Part shown: positions 24,796 through 34,000 of the stretch, piece by piece
Position numbering within the stretch: the stretch's first letter is position 1
Layout of the letters: every line of letters starts with the position of its first letter
NCBI RefSeq assembly: GCF_049065735.1
Contig: NZ_JBAKHD010000009.1
Span: 1-64,000, forward strand
Direction: 5' to 3'
DNA: 64,000 bases
From: Paramesorhizobium sp049065735
GTDB taxonomy: Bacteria > Pseudomonadota > Alphaproteobacteria > Rhizobiales > Rhizobiaceae
Translations under genes and position numbers: made by a program
Notes under the pieces: model-generated
Told to the model about the DNA's origin: nothing
What the model saw: the letters and a program-made list of their open reading frames with translations, nothing else
Database searches by the model: none

Positions 24796-27237
24796 CTATT
24801 CCCTCAATGAAACACATGGAACATCCGGCACCACGGTCTGCTCGCCGGGATTCGGGCGATAGGGAAATTCCGCGACGCATTTTTCGCCGTTCGGCCGCTC
24901 CAGGACCAGCCGGTTGCGCGATTGCAGTCCTCCGATGAACGTCTCGCCGTCATAGCCGACCATGAACGGTTCCGAGCCGGCATCGGTGCGCCCCAGCGTT
25001 CCCATCTCTAGAAAATCACCATTCTTCTGCCGGAAGATGACCAGCGAGGAGCTGCCTGCCTTCTTCTTGCCGAAGGGAACGATCACACCCGAGCGCCCGG
25101 CTGGGATGACATCGCGCCGGGTTGCATCGACGGTGACGTCCAGCGGCAGATCCTTAGGATCGACGCCGACGCGGTTGCGCTCATAGGAGCGCAGGTCCGG
25201 CAGCAGCAGCTTGCCGCTCCGCCCCGTCTTGCCCGCGGGGCGGTTTTCGAACAGCACCGGCACACCGGGAATGCCAGCGTCCACCACGGCAAAGGCGTCG
25301 TTGATACGGTCGGCGACGAATACGCCGCCGCCCATCGCCACCACCGAGCCCGACACCCGCGCATTGGCCGCCGTCTCACCGTTCTGGTAGCTGACCGTGC
25401 CGCCCATTCGGGCCACCGGCGAGCGCCAGTCGACCGCCGCAGCGGTGCTGGAACTGTCGTTCTGCTGGCGCGACACCCACCAGCCGAGATTGCCGTTTTC
25501 CTCCCGCGCCGCGCGGCTGATCGTGGCGATGCCTGAGATGCCGTCCTTATCGGAAAGGGCCGATGTGCTGAGCGTCATGTCCTTGCCGAGGGGCATCGAG
25601 AAGCTGGCGATCAGGCCGTATTCGTCGTTCTCGATGTCGGTGAAGCCGGACGCAGTGAACGTACCGCCAAACAGGGCCCGGCTGAACGAGGCTCCGACAA
25701 CGCTTTGCTCGAAACCGTCGAACCGCTCGAGCCTCGTATAATTGAAATTGACATAGGAAGGCACGTCGAAATCGAGCGGAAAGGACAGCGATAGCTGGTC
25801 CATCGCCTTCGCCGTCGCCCCGGAGTAAATGTAGCCATCGTCATCGACAAGCCGGGGCGTCGTAACCGAGGCGATATCATTATAGTTGCCGAAGGCCCGC
25901 TGAATTCGCGCCTGCAGCCGCGCGCCGAAAAGATCGAACTCCGCCGCGCCGGTAACCTGATAACCCGTCTCGCCATCCGCCGTCGATCCCGACACCGCCA
26001 GAGAGCCGACGCCCCATCGCCCGATGCCGCTGACGACGCCAAACCCGCCATTGACCAGCCCCTCGCCGCCCTCCGCATGGCCTTCCAGCGTCAGCCAGTT
26101 GGTGAGGCCGTATCGCGCCGAGGCGGAGCCCATCAGCCGCTTGTCATAGGTGTCGTCTTCCGTGCCGTAGCCGGTGCGCGGCACGCCCAGCTCCAGCGAA
26201 TAATCGATAAAACCCTGCCGTAGCAGCTGATCGGAGACGAAATAGGCGGTTTCGGTGACGGTCTCGTTGCCGGCAGCGTCGCGCACCACGATCCGCGCCG
26301 TGCCGGGGCCCGTGACGACCGGCATGTCGGTCAGCTCGAAGGGACCGGCGGGAACCGGATTGGAAAAGCGCCGCGTATTGTCGAGAAACACGTCGACGGT
26401 GGAAGGCACGGCGGCACTCGCGGAAAAGTCCGGGATCGGCATCGTCACCAATCCGGGCCTTAAGGAAAAATTGCGCTGCAGCTGAAGGCCGCCCAGCCGC
26501 GTCGGGCGCGTCCAGCTTAAAGAGCCGGTGATCACATCGCCCGCGCGGTATGTGCGCAGCGTATCGATATCCGACCACGACCAACTGCTATCGAGCCGTC
26601 TCACCTCGCCCTCGGCCAGCATCATGGAATTGTCGATCACCCCGGCGGAGCCGAAAACCCGGTTCTCGAACGTGCCCGAAAGGCCGTCGCGCCAGAAATA
26701 TTCATTGTCGCCGGAAAACACATTCGCGTAGAGCGAATAATTGAGCAGCGTGCCGAAATTCGTCTCCACCTTGTTGCGCGGATCGTCCCTGTCCATCGGC
26801 TGGATTCCGCCATTGGCCGAAATCTGCCGCGGCTGACGCGCGCTGTTCGGCGCGGTGAAGTCGAGCATCTGGCGCTGCTCGTCGATGACGGCCTTGACAC
26901 CGGGCAGGCGGTCGAGCGCGATGCGGCCATCGGGGCGCTTCGCCGCCTCGACCGGACGGATACCGACATTGCGAAGCTGGTCCGGCTCCATGGAAAGCGT
27001 GCCGTCGGCCTCCTTTCGCACCGAGGCGACCAGCTTCATCGGGTCACCATTGATGGTGACTTCCAATTGCAGGTCATTCGTAGCGGATGGCTGTTCGAGC
27101 GTCGGGCGAAGCGGCGCATCGAGCACCGAAAGATCGACGCCTTGGGCACGTGCCATTCGCGCGCCCAAGGCGAAAATAACGGCGGCCAGCATCAAGCCGG
27201 CCGCTGGAGTCTTATTCGAAAGAAACCGGTATGGCAT
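24796..27237 (-). CDS. outer-membrane usher protein (FimD/PapC family)
   Basis: An 813-residue usher with a signal peptide (residues 1-31), an N-terminal periplasmic domain, a long beta-barrel region with features such as FSLRPGLVTMPIPDFSASAAVPSTVDVFLD (in part: PIPDFSASAAVPSTVDVF) near residue 262, and a C-terminal domain with LPDLRSYERNRVGVDP and GETFIGG. Two cysteines near the C-terminus are as in other ushers. It secretes and polymerises SCPU-type subunits across the outer membrane. Its start overlaps the chaperone gene by 26 bases. Confidence 0.92.
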   Translation of the reverse strand: MPYRFLSNKTPAAGLMLAAVIFALGARMARAQGVDLSVLDAPLRPTLEQPSATNDLQLEVTINGDPMKLVASVRKEADGTLSMEPDQLRNVGIRPVEAAKRPDGRIALDRLPGVKAVIDEQRQMLDFTAPNSARQPRQISANGGIQPMDRDDPRNKVETNFGTLLNYSLYANVFSGDNEYFWRDGLSGTFENRVFGSAGVIDNSMMLAEGEVRRLDSSWSWSDIDTLRTYRAGDVITGSLSWTRPTRLGGLQLQRNFSLRPGLVTMPIPDFSASAAVPSTVDVFLDNTRRFSNPVPAGPFELTDMPVVTGPGTARIVVRDAAGNETVTETAYFVSDQLLRQGFIDYSLELGVPRTGYGTEDDTYDKRLMGSASARYGLTNWLTLEGHAEGGEGLVNGGFGVVSGIGRWGVGSLAVSGSTADGETGYQVTGAAEFDLFGARLQARIQRAFGNYNDIASVTTPRLVDDDGYIYSGATAKAMDQLSLSFPLDFDVPSYVNFNYTRLERFDGFEQSVVGASFSRALFGGTFTASGFTDIENDEYGLIASFSMPLGKDMTLSTSALSDKDGISGIATISRAAREENGNLGWWVSRQQNDSSSTAAAVDWRSPVARMGGTVSYQNGETAANARVSGSVVAMGGGVFVADRINDAFAVVDAGIPGVPVLFENRPAGKTGRSGKLLLPDLRSYERNRVGVDPKDLPLDVTVDATRRDVIPAGRSGVIVPFGKKKAGSSSLVIFRQKNGDFLEMGTLGRTDAGSEPFMVGYDGETFIGGLQSRNRLVLERPNGEKCVAEFPYRPNPGEQTVVPDVPCVSLRE

Positions 27238-27643
27238 GACGCACGAGGATCTTTACCGTTCCGGGCTTGACCTGCGCTGCGTCGGGCAGCTGGTCGATGA
27301 CCAGGCGATAGGTCTCCTTGTGATCGACCGGCTTCTTCGACACCCGCACGATGCGGATGAGATTCTCCGTCCCGGGTTTCAGCGTCGCCATGGGCGGGCT
27401 GGCAACCACGTCACGGGTAGGTTGGAGCACGGCTTTGCCATTCTTTTCCAGCGAGCGGAAAACCCGCGCCTGCACGCGCACCGGGGTCTTGTCGTCGTTC
27501 CAGACGCGCACGGAAGAGGCGCTAGCGCCTCCCTTGAGCTCGACCGAAATCGGCGCGACTCGAAGCGTCGCCGCGGCGACGCCCGACGCGAATGCGAGCG
27601 GCAGCAAGAATGCTGCCGCCGTGAAGAAAAGACGCCCGCTCAT
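27212..27643 (-). CDS. fimbrial periplasmic chaperone, N-terminal domain only (143 aa)
   Basis: A PapD-like chaperone: signal peptide of about 24 residues, then LRVAPISVELKGG and SSVRVWNDDKTPVRVQARVF, ending in RLVIDQLPDAAQ and ILVRHAIPVSFE, the close of the first immunoglobulin-like domain. PapD family members normally continue with a second domain to about 230-250 residues. Here a TAA ends the frame at 27212 and the usher starts inside it, so there is no space for domain 2. It is either a natural one-domain chaperone or a truncated one. Confidence 0.85.
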   Translation of the reverse strand: MSGRLFFTAAAFLLPLAFASGVAAATLRVAPISVELKGGASASSVRVWNDDKTPVRVQARVFRSLEKNGKAVLQPTRDVVASPPMATLKPGTENLIRIVRVSKKPVDHKETYRLVIDQLPDAAQVKPGTVKILVRHAIPVSFE

Positions 27644-27646
27644 CTA

Positions 27647-28177
27647 TCAGGTACCGGAGGGAGCGACGTACTGGCTGCCATACCAGATGGTGGCCGTGAT
27701 CGTGTCGGTGTACTGGCCGACGGTCAGGTTGTTCTGGCCGGCCGGAATCCGGGCATAGACGGTGAAGGTTTGCGCGGTGCCCGTGCCCGTGCCGTCCGTG
27801 GTGTTCGTTCCCGGCGTATTGCCCCAGACATTGGTATGCCCGGCTTCTTTATAAAGATTGTAGTTTACCTTAGCGGTCGGCGTGGTGACGTTCGACATCT
27901 TGCGTGTCACCGCCGGCTCGTCGGTTCCGCCGTCATTGAGGCCGATGTTGAAGGGCGCGCCATTGGTGCAGGTGACGCTCAAGGTCGTCGTCTGGGGAAG
28001 ATCGGCCGCGATCTGGCCGCCCGTCGCGCCGAAAGCCAGGTCGTTGGCATCGATGGTGCAGCTGGCCTCGACCGTCAGGCTGACGCCGATATTGTCGGTG
28101 GCCTGCTGCGCCGCCGCCGGCATGGTGGAAAGCGCCGCAGCGGTCACCGCCGTGGCCATCGGAAGAATAAATTTCAT
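27647..28177 (-). CDS. SCPU-domain major fimbrial subunit
   Basis: A 176-residue secreted SCPU protein: signal peptide (…STMPAAAQQ), a single domain with the Cys pair in SCTIDANDLAFG and VTCTNGAPFNIGL, and the strand TDTITATIWYGSQYV at the C-terminus. The ATG at 28177 follows 'gaggga'. It is the first gene of the operon, 3 bp before the chaperone, as expected for the most abundant subunit. Proposed role: pilin-like shaft subunit of a surface fibre. Confidence 0.88.
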   Translation of the reverse strand: MKFILPMATAVTAAALSTMPAAAQQATDNIGVSLTVEASCTIDANDLAFGATGGQIAADLPQTTTLSVTCTNGAPFNIGLNDGGTDEPAVTRKMSNVTTPTAKVNYNLYKEAGHTNVWGNTPGTNTTDGTGTGTAQTFTVYARIPAGQNNLTVGQYTDTITATIWYGSQYVAPSGT

Positions 28178-28438
28178 GGATAGTCCCTCGTTTTCAAGTC
28201 GCGCAATTGCGAGAAAGGTGGCAGAAGCCCTTGCGCCCTCGGCTGCCGCACCCCGTGTCATTTCCGGATGCCTTCCTGGGTGGAACGGCTTCCGGGCATG
28301 GTTAACAAAATGCTAAGTACTCATTGCGAAATCTTTCTACATCGCAACAATCAAAAAGTATATAACATCTTAAAATCAACCATAGGTTCATTTTAAGCGA
28401 TATTTTTGACTTTTGCAACTCCCGCTAGATGTTTATAC

Positions 28439-28612
28439 TTAGTGACACGTGTGAGGCCTTTCCGTCTGCAGATATTTCTCGATGGATTCCCCGGTGAGCC
28501 AGTCAAACAGGAAGCTCTGAACGTCGAACTGGTCCAGGTGATAGACAGCAAACTCGATCGCCTCCCTGTCGGTCCGCGGGACCGGAACTCTCCGGACACC
28601 TCTCTTCTTCAT
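28439..28612 (-). CDS. 57-aa protein translationally coupled to EAL gene
   Basis: A short frame whose ATG (28612) overlaps the TGA of the EAL gene as ATGA and is preceded by a ggtggag ribosome site. The protein begins MKKRGVRRVPVPRT, then has an amphipathic stretch (AIEFAVYHLDQFDVQSFLFDWLTG) given here only in part: EFAVYHLDQFDV. I do not recognise the family. The coupling suggests a partner or regulator of the EAL phosphodiesterase. Confidence 0.6.
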   Translation of the reverse strand: MKKRGVRRVPVPRTDREAIEFAVYHLDQFDVQSFLFDWLTGESIEKYLQTERPHTCH

Positions 28613-29340
28613 CGGGCGCTCCACCCTTCCGTCCAGGCGGCAATGGAAGCAGGCCTTGCGAAGAAATAGCCCTGCATCAGCTCGATCCCCATGGCCTGCA
28701 GGACACTCTTTTCCGCCGCCGTTTCGATCCCCTCCGCGATGACGGAGATCCCGACGCGCCGGCACGCCTCCAGCGTGCCGCGCACGAGCGCCTGGCGCAG
28801 CGGATCGTCTTCGATGCCGCGGATAAGACCCGCATCGAGCTTGATGATATCGGGCCGCACCAGGATGAGCGTATTAAGCCCCGCATAACCCGCGCCGAAA
28901 TCGTCGATGCCGATGGTCACGCCACGCTTGCGATATGCGTCGAAATAGCGCTTGAACATCGGCAGGTTGTGGCGGGTATCGTGTTCGGTGACTTCGAAGA
29001 TGAGCCGGTCTACCGCGAACCCCGCCTGCCGCGCCGAGCGGATCGTCGAATAGATGCTGTGGCGCGGGTTGCACAGGGCGGAAGGCGAGATGTTGAGGCT
29101 GAGCCTGCCTTCCAGGCGATAGGCGGCGGCGATCTCCACGGCAGCCGCCCGGCACGCCGCATCGAAAGCGTCACGGTCGTGATCCTCGACGCTGCCGAGG
29201 ACAGCCGACGCGCTCATTCCTCCCGCCCCGCGCACGAGCGCCTCATAAGCGTAGGGATCGCCGCTGGAGGTGACATCCACGATGGGCTGAAACACCATCG
29301 TGAAGACGATCCCGGCAAACTCCCGCCATTCGGTCTTCAT
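28609..29340 (-). CDS. EAL-domain cyclic-di-GMP phosphodiesterase
   Basis: A 243-residue stand-alone EAL protein. The EAL motif appears as YEALVRG near residue 29, followed by LNISPSAL near 79, FEVTEHD near 115, IDDFGAGYAGLN near 146, IKLDAGLIRGI near 166 and IAEGIET near 200, so the metal and catalytic residues look complete (E, N, E, D, D, K, E). It should hydrolyse c-di-GMP to pGpG. The start at 29340 has an aggggag site. Located beside fimbrial, autotransporter and coiled-coil genes, it probably controls adhesion. Confidence 0.92.
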   Translation of the reverse strand: MKTEWREFAGIVFTMVFQPIVDVTSSGDPYAYEALVRGAGGMSASAVLGSVEDHDRDAFDAACRAAAVEIAAAYRLEGRLSLNISPSALCNPRHSIYSTIRSARQAGFAVDRLIFEVTEHDTRHNLPMFKRYFDAYRKRGVTIGIDDFGAGYAGLNTLILVRPDIIKLDAGLIRGIEDDPLRQALVRGTLEACRRVGISVIAEGIETAAEKSVLQAMGIELMQGYFFARPASIAAWTEGWSAR

Positions 29341-29364
29341 CGGGGGCTCCCCTGGGGTGAAAGG

Positions 29365-29409
29365 GGGGCCAGCCAATATCCTATCGAGGGATGGGCTTTG
29401 GCTGGCCCC
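29365..29409 (-). terminator. 12-bp-arm stem-loop between coiled-coil and EAL genes
   Basis: GGGGCCAGCCAA and TTGGCTGGCCCC form a perfect stem around a 21-nt loop. No long T-run follows, so it may be a partial terminator or mRNA stabiliser rather than a full stop. Confidence 0.55.
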
Positions 29410-29513
29410 TGCGGCGGCGGGCCGCACGGACAGGACGTTCGTTGCGTCGTGGGATGGCGCCCTGTCCGATCTGGATGTTCCGAATTCCTGCGCGTCCTCC
29501 TGCATGGCATGGG

Positions 29514-30656
29514 TCAGTTATTGTTGTTGTTATTGCGGTCTCTGACTGGAAGCCGAACCACCTGGCTCGGCGTGGAGGCTTCTGGCGCGTCCGTCTTCAG
29601 ATCGATGCTTTCGAGTTCCTCCGCCGCGATCTGCTCCTCGTCCGGCTCCCATTCGAGGTTGATGTCCTGCCCCCTCCCCGACGCCTCGTCCGACATCAGC
29701 TTGCGGATCGACTCCTGCAGATGGCCGATATGCTCGTAGGCCTTGTCCGTCTTGGAGCGCTGGTTCACCAGCAGGCGCTGGACCAGCACGACCTTGCCGC
29801 GCAGCGCCATTTCCGCGTTTTCGGCATTGGTCTTCCTGGCGCGCAGATCCTGGATTTCCGCCTCATACTGCTCGATGAGCCGGCGGAGTTCCTTCTCCTT
29901 CTCGCGGTTGCCGCGCTGGGCTTCCTCCAGCTCGTGCCGGCTGCGGGCAAGCAACGCCTCGGCCTGTGCGCGGGCGGACCGCTCGATCGAAAAGTCCTCC
30001 AGCGCGCGCTCCAATTCCAGTTCGCGCGTCGCGAGATTGCCCTTCACGATGCCGTGGTCGTTGATGACCTTGGCGATGGCGCGCTTTGCCTGGAAATATT
30101 CCGCTTCCAGCTTGGCGACCCGGGAGCGCATCGTGTCCCGGTCCTGCTCAGCCTCGCTGCGCTTGCGCCTTTCATAAGTGAGCTCGGCGTCCCGTTCCTG
30201 GATATCGGACAGCGCCTTTTCGAGATCGGCCTTGAGAGTCTTGACGGCATTCTTCTCGTTTGCCTCGCGCTCCGTCGCGACATCGAGCTGCTCGCGCAGT
30301 TTCACGCTGAGGGAACGGTAATGCTCGAGCTCGCCCTGGATCTTGCCAACCTGCTCTTTCAGCCGCGCCTGCTCGGCTTCCAGAACCCGGTTGCGCTTGT
30401 CGTCGACGGAATGATCGTTCTTGAGCTTCGACACCATCGGGTGCAGCGTCGCAACCTGCGTGGCGAGCTGCGATACATCCCGGCCGACCTTGGCGAGGCT
30501 GCGCTCATACTCCTCCTGCAGCGTCAGCGCGACCTGCTGCACCGAATCGAGCAGCACCGCCAGATCGTTCTCCTCCTCAATCGCCGCGACGGCCGCCTTC
30601 TTGCCGCCCCAGCCGCCGATAATGCGCATGACCCGATTGCCGCTCGCCGTTTCCAT
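29514..30656 (-). CDS. 380-aa coiled-coil protein with poly-Asn C-terminus
   Basis: From residue 80 to about 325 the protein is almost continuous heptad-rich, charged sequence (EAEQARLKEQVGKIQGELEH and similar), predicting a long coiled coil. The N-terminus has RVMRIIGGWGGKKAAVAAIEEE; the acidic tail ends in six Asn codons (29517-29534), a low-complexity run that could vary in length. No enzyme domain, signal peptide or membrane segment is visible. It resembles the cytosolic scaffold proteins encoded near rhizobial surface-polysaccharide or c-di-GMP genes only in general form. Function not assigned. Confidence 0.85.
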   Translation of the reverse strand: METASGNRVMRIIGGWGGKKAAVAAIEEENDLAVLLDSVQQVALTLQEEYERSLAKVGRDVSQLATQVATLHPMVSKLKNDHSVDDKRNRVLEAEQARLKEQVGKIQGELEHYRSLSVKLREQLDVATEREANEKNAVKTLKADLEKALSDIQERDAELTYERRKRSEAEQDRDTMRSRVAKLEAEYFQAKRAIAKVINDHGIVKGNLATRELELERALEDFSIERSARAQAEALLARSRHELEEAQRGNREKEKELRRLIEQYEAEIQDLRARKTNAENAEMALRGKVVLVQRLLVNQRSKTDKAYEHIGHLQESIRKLMSDEASGRGQDINLEWEPDEEQIAAEELESIDLKTDAPEASTPSQVVRLPVRDRNNNNNN

Positions 30657-30665
30657 TCAACGCCC

Positions 30666-30935
30666 CTATCGATCGATCTTCGCCAATTGCCGCAACGCGC
30701 TTAATGAAAGTCTCTGCCCTGCCGCCGGAGCGGGTTTCCGTCCGAAAACCTGCCCTGCCCTTGGACGCGCCCTGAGGTCGAACAGCCTTTCGGGATAGGG
30801 CGTTATCTCCAGGAATTGCGGAAGCGCCGTTCTCTGCGCCCGTTCGTCCCGGCTCCCGTCTGGCGCCACGCCGCGCCGGGCCAGCCCTATCAGGAACCGA
30901 AGAATTCGCCTTGCAGACACTCTCTCGCTACGCAT
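30666..30935 (-). CDS. possible small basic protein, 89 aa
   Basis: An ATG at 30935 after 'ggggac' opens an Arg-rich frame ending 9 bp before the coiled-coil gene. The ending SALRQLAKIDR and spacing are compatible with an operon member, but composition is close to that of a chance frame in GC-rich DNA. No family recognised. Confidence 0.35.
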   Translation of the reverse strand: MRSERVSARRILRFLIGLARRGVAPDGSRDERAQRTALPQFLEITPYPERLFDLRARPRAGQVFGRKPAPAAGQRLSLSALRQLAKIDR

Positions 30936-31047
30936 TCCGGGTCCCCCTGCCGGCCGATTTCTGTGACCGCCGGAACGATGCGCGGGTATCGTTCCGGCGG
31001 TCAGCCTCCCCGTGCAATCTGGCGGGACGCACGGAGAATTCTGGAAC

Positions 31048-31082
31048 ATGATCCCGAAAAGACGCCGGCTTTCCGGGATCAT
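31048..31082. repeat. ATGATCCCG palindrome (Rhizobiales-type) after autotransporter gene
   Basis: ATGATCCCG ... CGGGATCAT with flanking GAAAAG/CTTTC, immediately downstream of the autotransporter stop. The same core occurs at 56787. It can fold as a terminator stem for the minus-strand gene. Confidence 0.7.
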
Positions 31083-31087
31083 AGCGC

Positions 31088-34000
31088 TTAGAACTTCCAG
31101 TCCAGCTTGCCCTTGAGGCCGTGATCCTGGACGCCGTCGCCGAGCTGCCCGGCATAGGAGACACCGACCGTCAGCTTCTCATTGACGGCGGCATCGACGC
31201 CGAGCTCGAGCACGGCCAGGTTCTTCGAGATCGGCACACCGCCGACGGTGAAAACGCTGCTGCCGGCAAAGGCATGGGACGCATTCGTATCGGTGTCGCC
31301 GAAGGCATGCCGCCAGCCGGCCATGCCGCGTGCGATGACGCCGGGCTGGATTTCCGTGGATGCCCTCACGCCGAGGGTTGAGAAGCCCGTGCCCATATCG
31401 TCACTTTCGCCCGTCAGAGCAGAGACACCACCCGTTTCGGCATAGCCATCCGTCTTGGTGCTGACATAGGCGAGCGCCGCGAAGGGCTCGAAGTTTGCCG
31501 CGCCTTGGCGGAACGTGTAGCCGATATCGCCATAGGCCTGGATCGTGTGCCCGTCATAGTCGGACGAGATCGACTCCGCGAAACCGGGGAAGACGACCGA
31601 GCGGTCGAATTCGAGCTTGTGCCAAGTGTAATTGGCGCCGAGCCGTACGCCCACCGCATCCCACTGGCCGCCGCCATAGACGCCGATGTCGAAATTGCGG
31701 CTCGACCCGGTCGACTGGCGGCCTGCCGCATCATAGGAAGCGTCGCTATAGCCGCCGACGAGACCGACGCGGAAGTTCTGGGCAACCGGCGTATCGATGC
31801 CGACAAAGGCACCGCCGATATTGCGGTCGAGGTCGCCGGCATTGCCGTCACCCTCGAGCGTCCCCCAGGAGCCGAAACCGTTGGCCCACAGAACCGTGCC
31901 TTCCGCATCGCCCGGCGTCGTCGCCGCGCTGCCATCCTTGCTGACCACGGCCTGGCTCGGCGCCTCCGCATCGAGCCCGAAAGCGCCACGGATACGGCTG
32001 GTGACGGCATCGCGGACGAACTTGCTGCTCTCCACCAGATCGGCCTTGGCCGAAGCGTGGATTTCGCCTGAGATCACGTCGAAAGCATGCTGCGCCTCGC
32101 CATCGGTCTGGAGATAGGCGATGGCCCGGAACAGCTCGTTGGTCGGGTAGTTCGTCTTCGGATCGCGCTCGGCCTTCAGTTCCTGCGCGGCGGTCGCCGC
32201 GGCGATCTGGTTGCGGGTCTTGCCCGCCTCCTGGAACAGGCGATGCTGGGCAACGTCGAGATAGACATTGTTGGCGTCGTAGTGATCCTCGACCTGGTAG
32301 AAAGTCGAAACCCAGGTGTCGCCCGTCAGGTTGTAATCGCCGGTAACGCCCCCGGCAGCCGAAAGCACGGTATAGCGATGCTCCAGCTCATACCGGCCCT
32401 TGTCCAGCTTCGAGACATTGAGCACGGAGCCCTCGGCGATGTCAGCCTTGCCGGTCACCTGCAACAGGTCGTTCTGACCGGTGGAGCGCAGATCGGCCAG
32501 ATATTTCGAGCCCGCCTCCTGCGTCAGGTCGCCGTCGACGGTGAGCTTGGCGATCCGCTCCCCGAGGATGTTGCCCGGAGCGATGGCGCCGTCCTTGCGC
32601 ACGGTGGTGGCGCCGACGCGTCCGACGCCTTCCAGCACGCCGCCCTGCACATCCATCGTGCCCTTGAGGACGCCATTGACCGAGAGGATGCCCTTTTCCA
32701 CCCGCGCCTCGCCGGTGAAACCGGAATTGTCTTGCGTGATATTGGTGAGGCCGGAGCCGATCTGGGCGAGTTTGCCCGCTCCGGTGATCTTCCGGTCGAA
32801 CAGCACCGCATCGGAGCGGTTGAAGGCGAGCGTGCCGTTTTCCTCGATCTCGACGCCCGAGGTGTTTGCGATCGAGCCGGACGTGCCGCCGTCGCCAAGT
32901 TGGAGCGTGCCGTTGGTGACGGTGGTCTTGCCGGTATAGGTGTTAGCTCCGGTGAGGACCGTCGTGCCCGTGCCCACCTGCTCGACCGCGCCCGTTCCGC
33001 TGATGACGCTGTCATAGACATAGCGGTCGGAACGGTTGAACTGCGTAAGACCCTCGCTGTAGATATCGTTGACGACGTCGCCGGTCGTGCCGCCATCACC
33101 GATGCCCAGAGTGCCATCGGCACCGACCGCGACCTTGCCCGCCAGCACATTGTTGGCCACGGCAACGCCGCCCAGCACCGTCAAAGTACCGGTGAAGCCG
33201 GAGGAGTCGCCGTCGAGCACGGTATAGCCGGCATAATGCGTGACCGTGCCATCGCCCGCGAAACCGGCCTTGAAGCGCGAGTCGTCGGCTGCGGTGCCGG
33301 TGTGCTTGAAGTTGACGAAGCCGGCGCCCTGGCCGAACTGGATAGTCTTGGCGTCGAGATTACCGAAGCCGGCGGCGGCAGAAAGATCGCCCGGCTGGAC
33401 GCCATAAAGGGTGCTGTCGATGCCGTAATTGCCGCCCGTCGGGGAATAGGCGCCGATGTTCAGGATACCTGTCGAACCCGCCTCATTGGCAAGCGTGAGC
33501 GTGCCGTTGCCATCGCCGACGCGCACCGTACCGCCATTGTTGATCACAACGATACCGGTGGAGCCATCTTCATAGCCGACATCGAACCGGCCTGCGCCGG
33601 TCATCGTCCCGCCATCGCGAACCACCACGAGGCCCAGCCCGGTTTCCTCGCCTCCGACCCTGGTATCGCCACGGATCTCGGTGATCGCGCCGGCGCCTTC
33701 CGTCACGGCGATACCTTCCCCGTCCACGCCGACGATCAGGTCCCGCCGGTTGACCATCGTGCCCGCATTCCGCAGCACACCCTGGCTCGGCTCATCCGCC
33801 CCCACCGTAACGCGGCCCTGTGCGTCGACCGAGCTGCCCGCTTCGATATTGAGAGCCCCACGACCATCCGCGCCCACGGTAAGCGTCCGGCCGACATTCA
33901 GATGCGAGTTTTCGGTGACGTTGAGCTCGCCCCGGCCGAAACTCCCGGAGTCAGCCCGAGCCCCGGTAAAGCCGATCGTGACGGACCGCGCATCCGCCGT

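Noticed and set aside
28393..28599. 68-codon minus-strand frame overlapping the 57-aa gene
   Set aside because: No ribosome site and out of frame with the coupled ATGA start, which is better supported.
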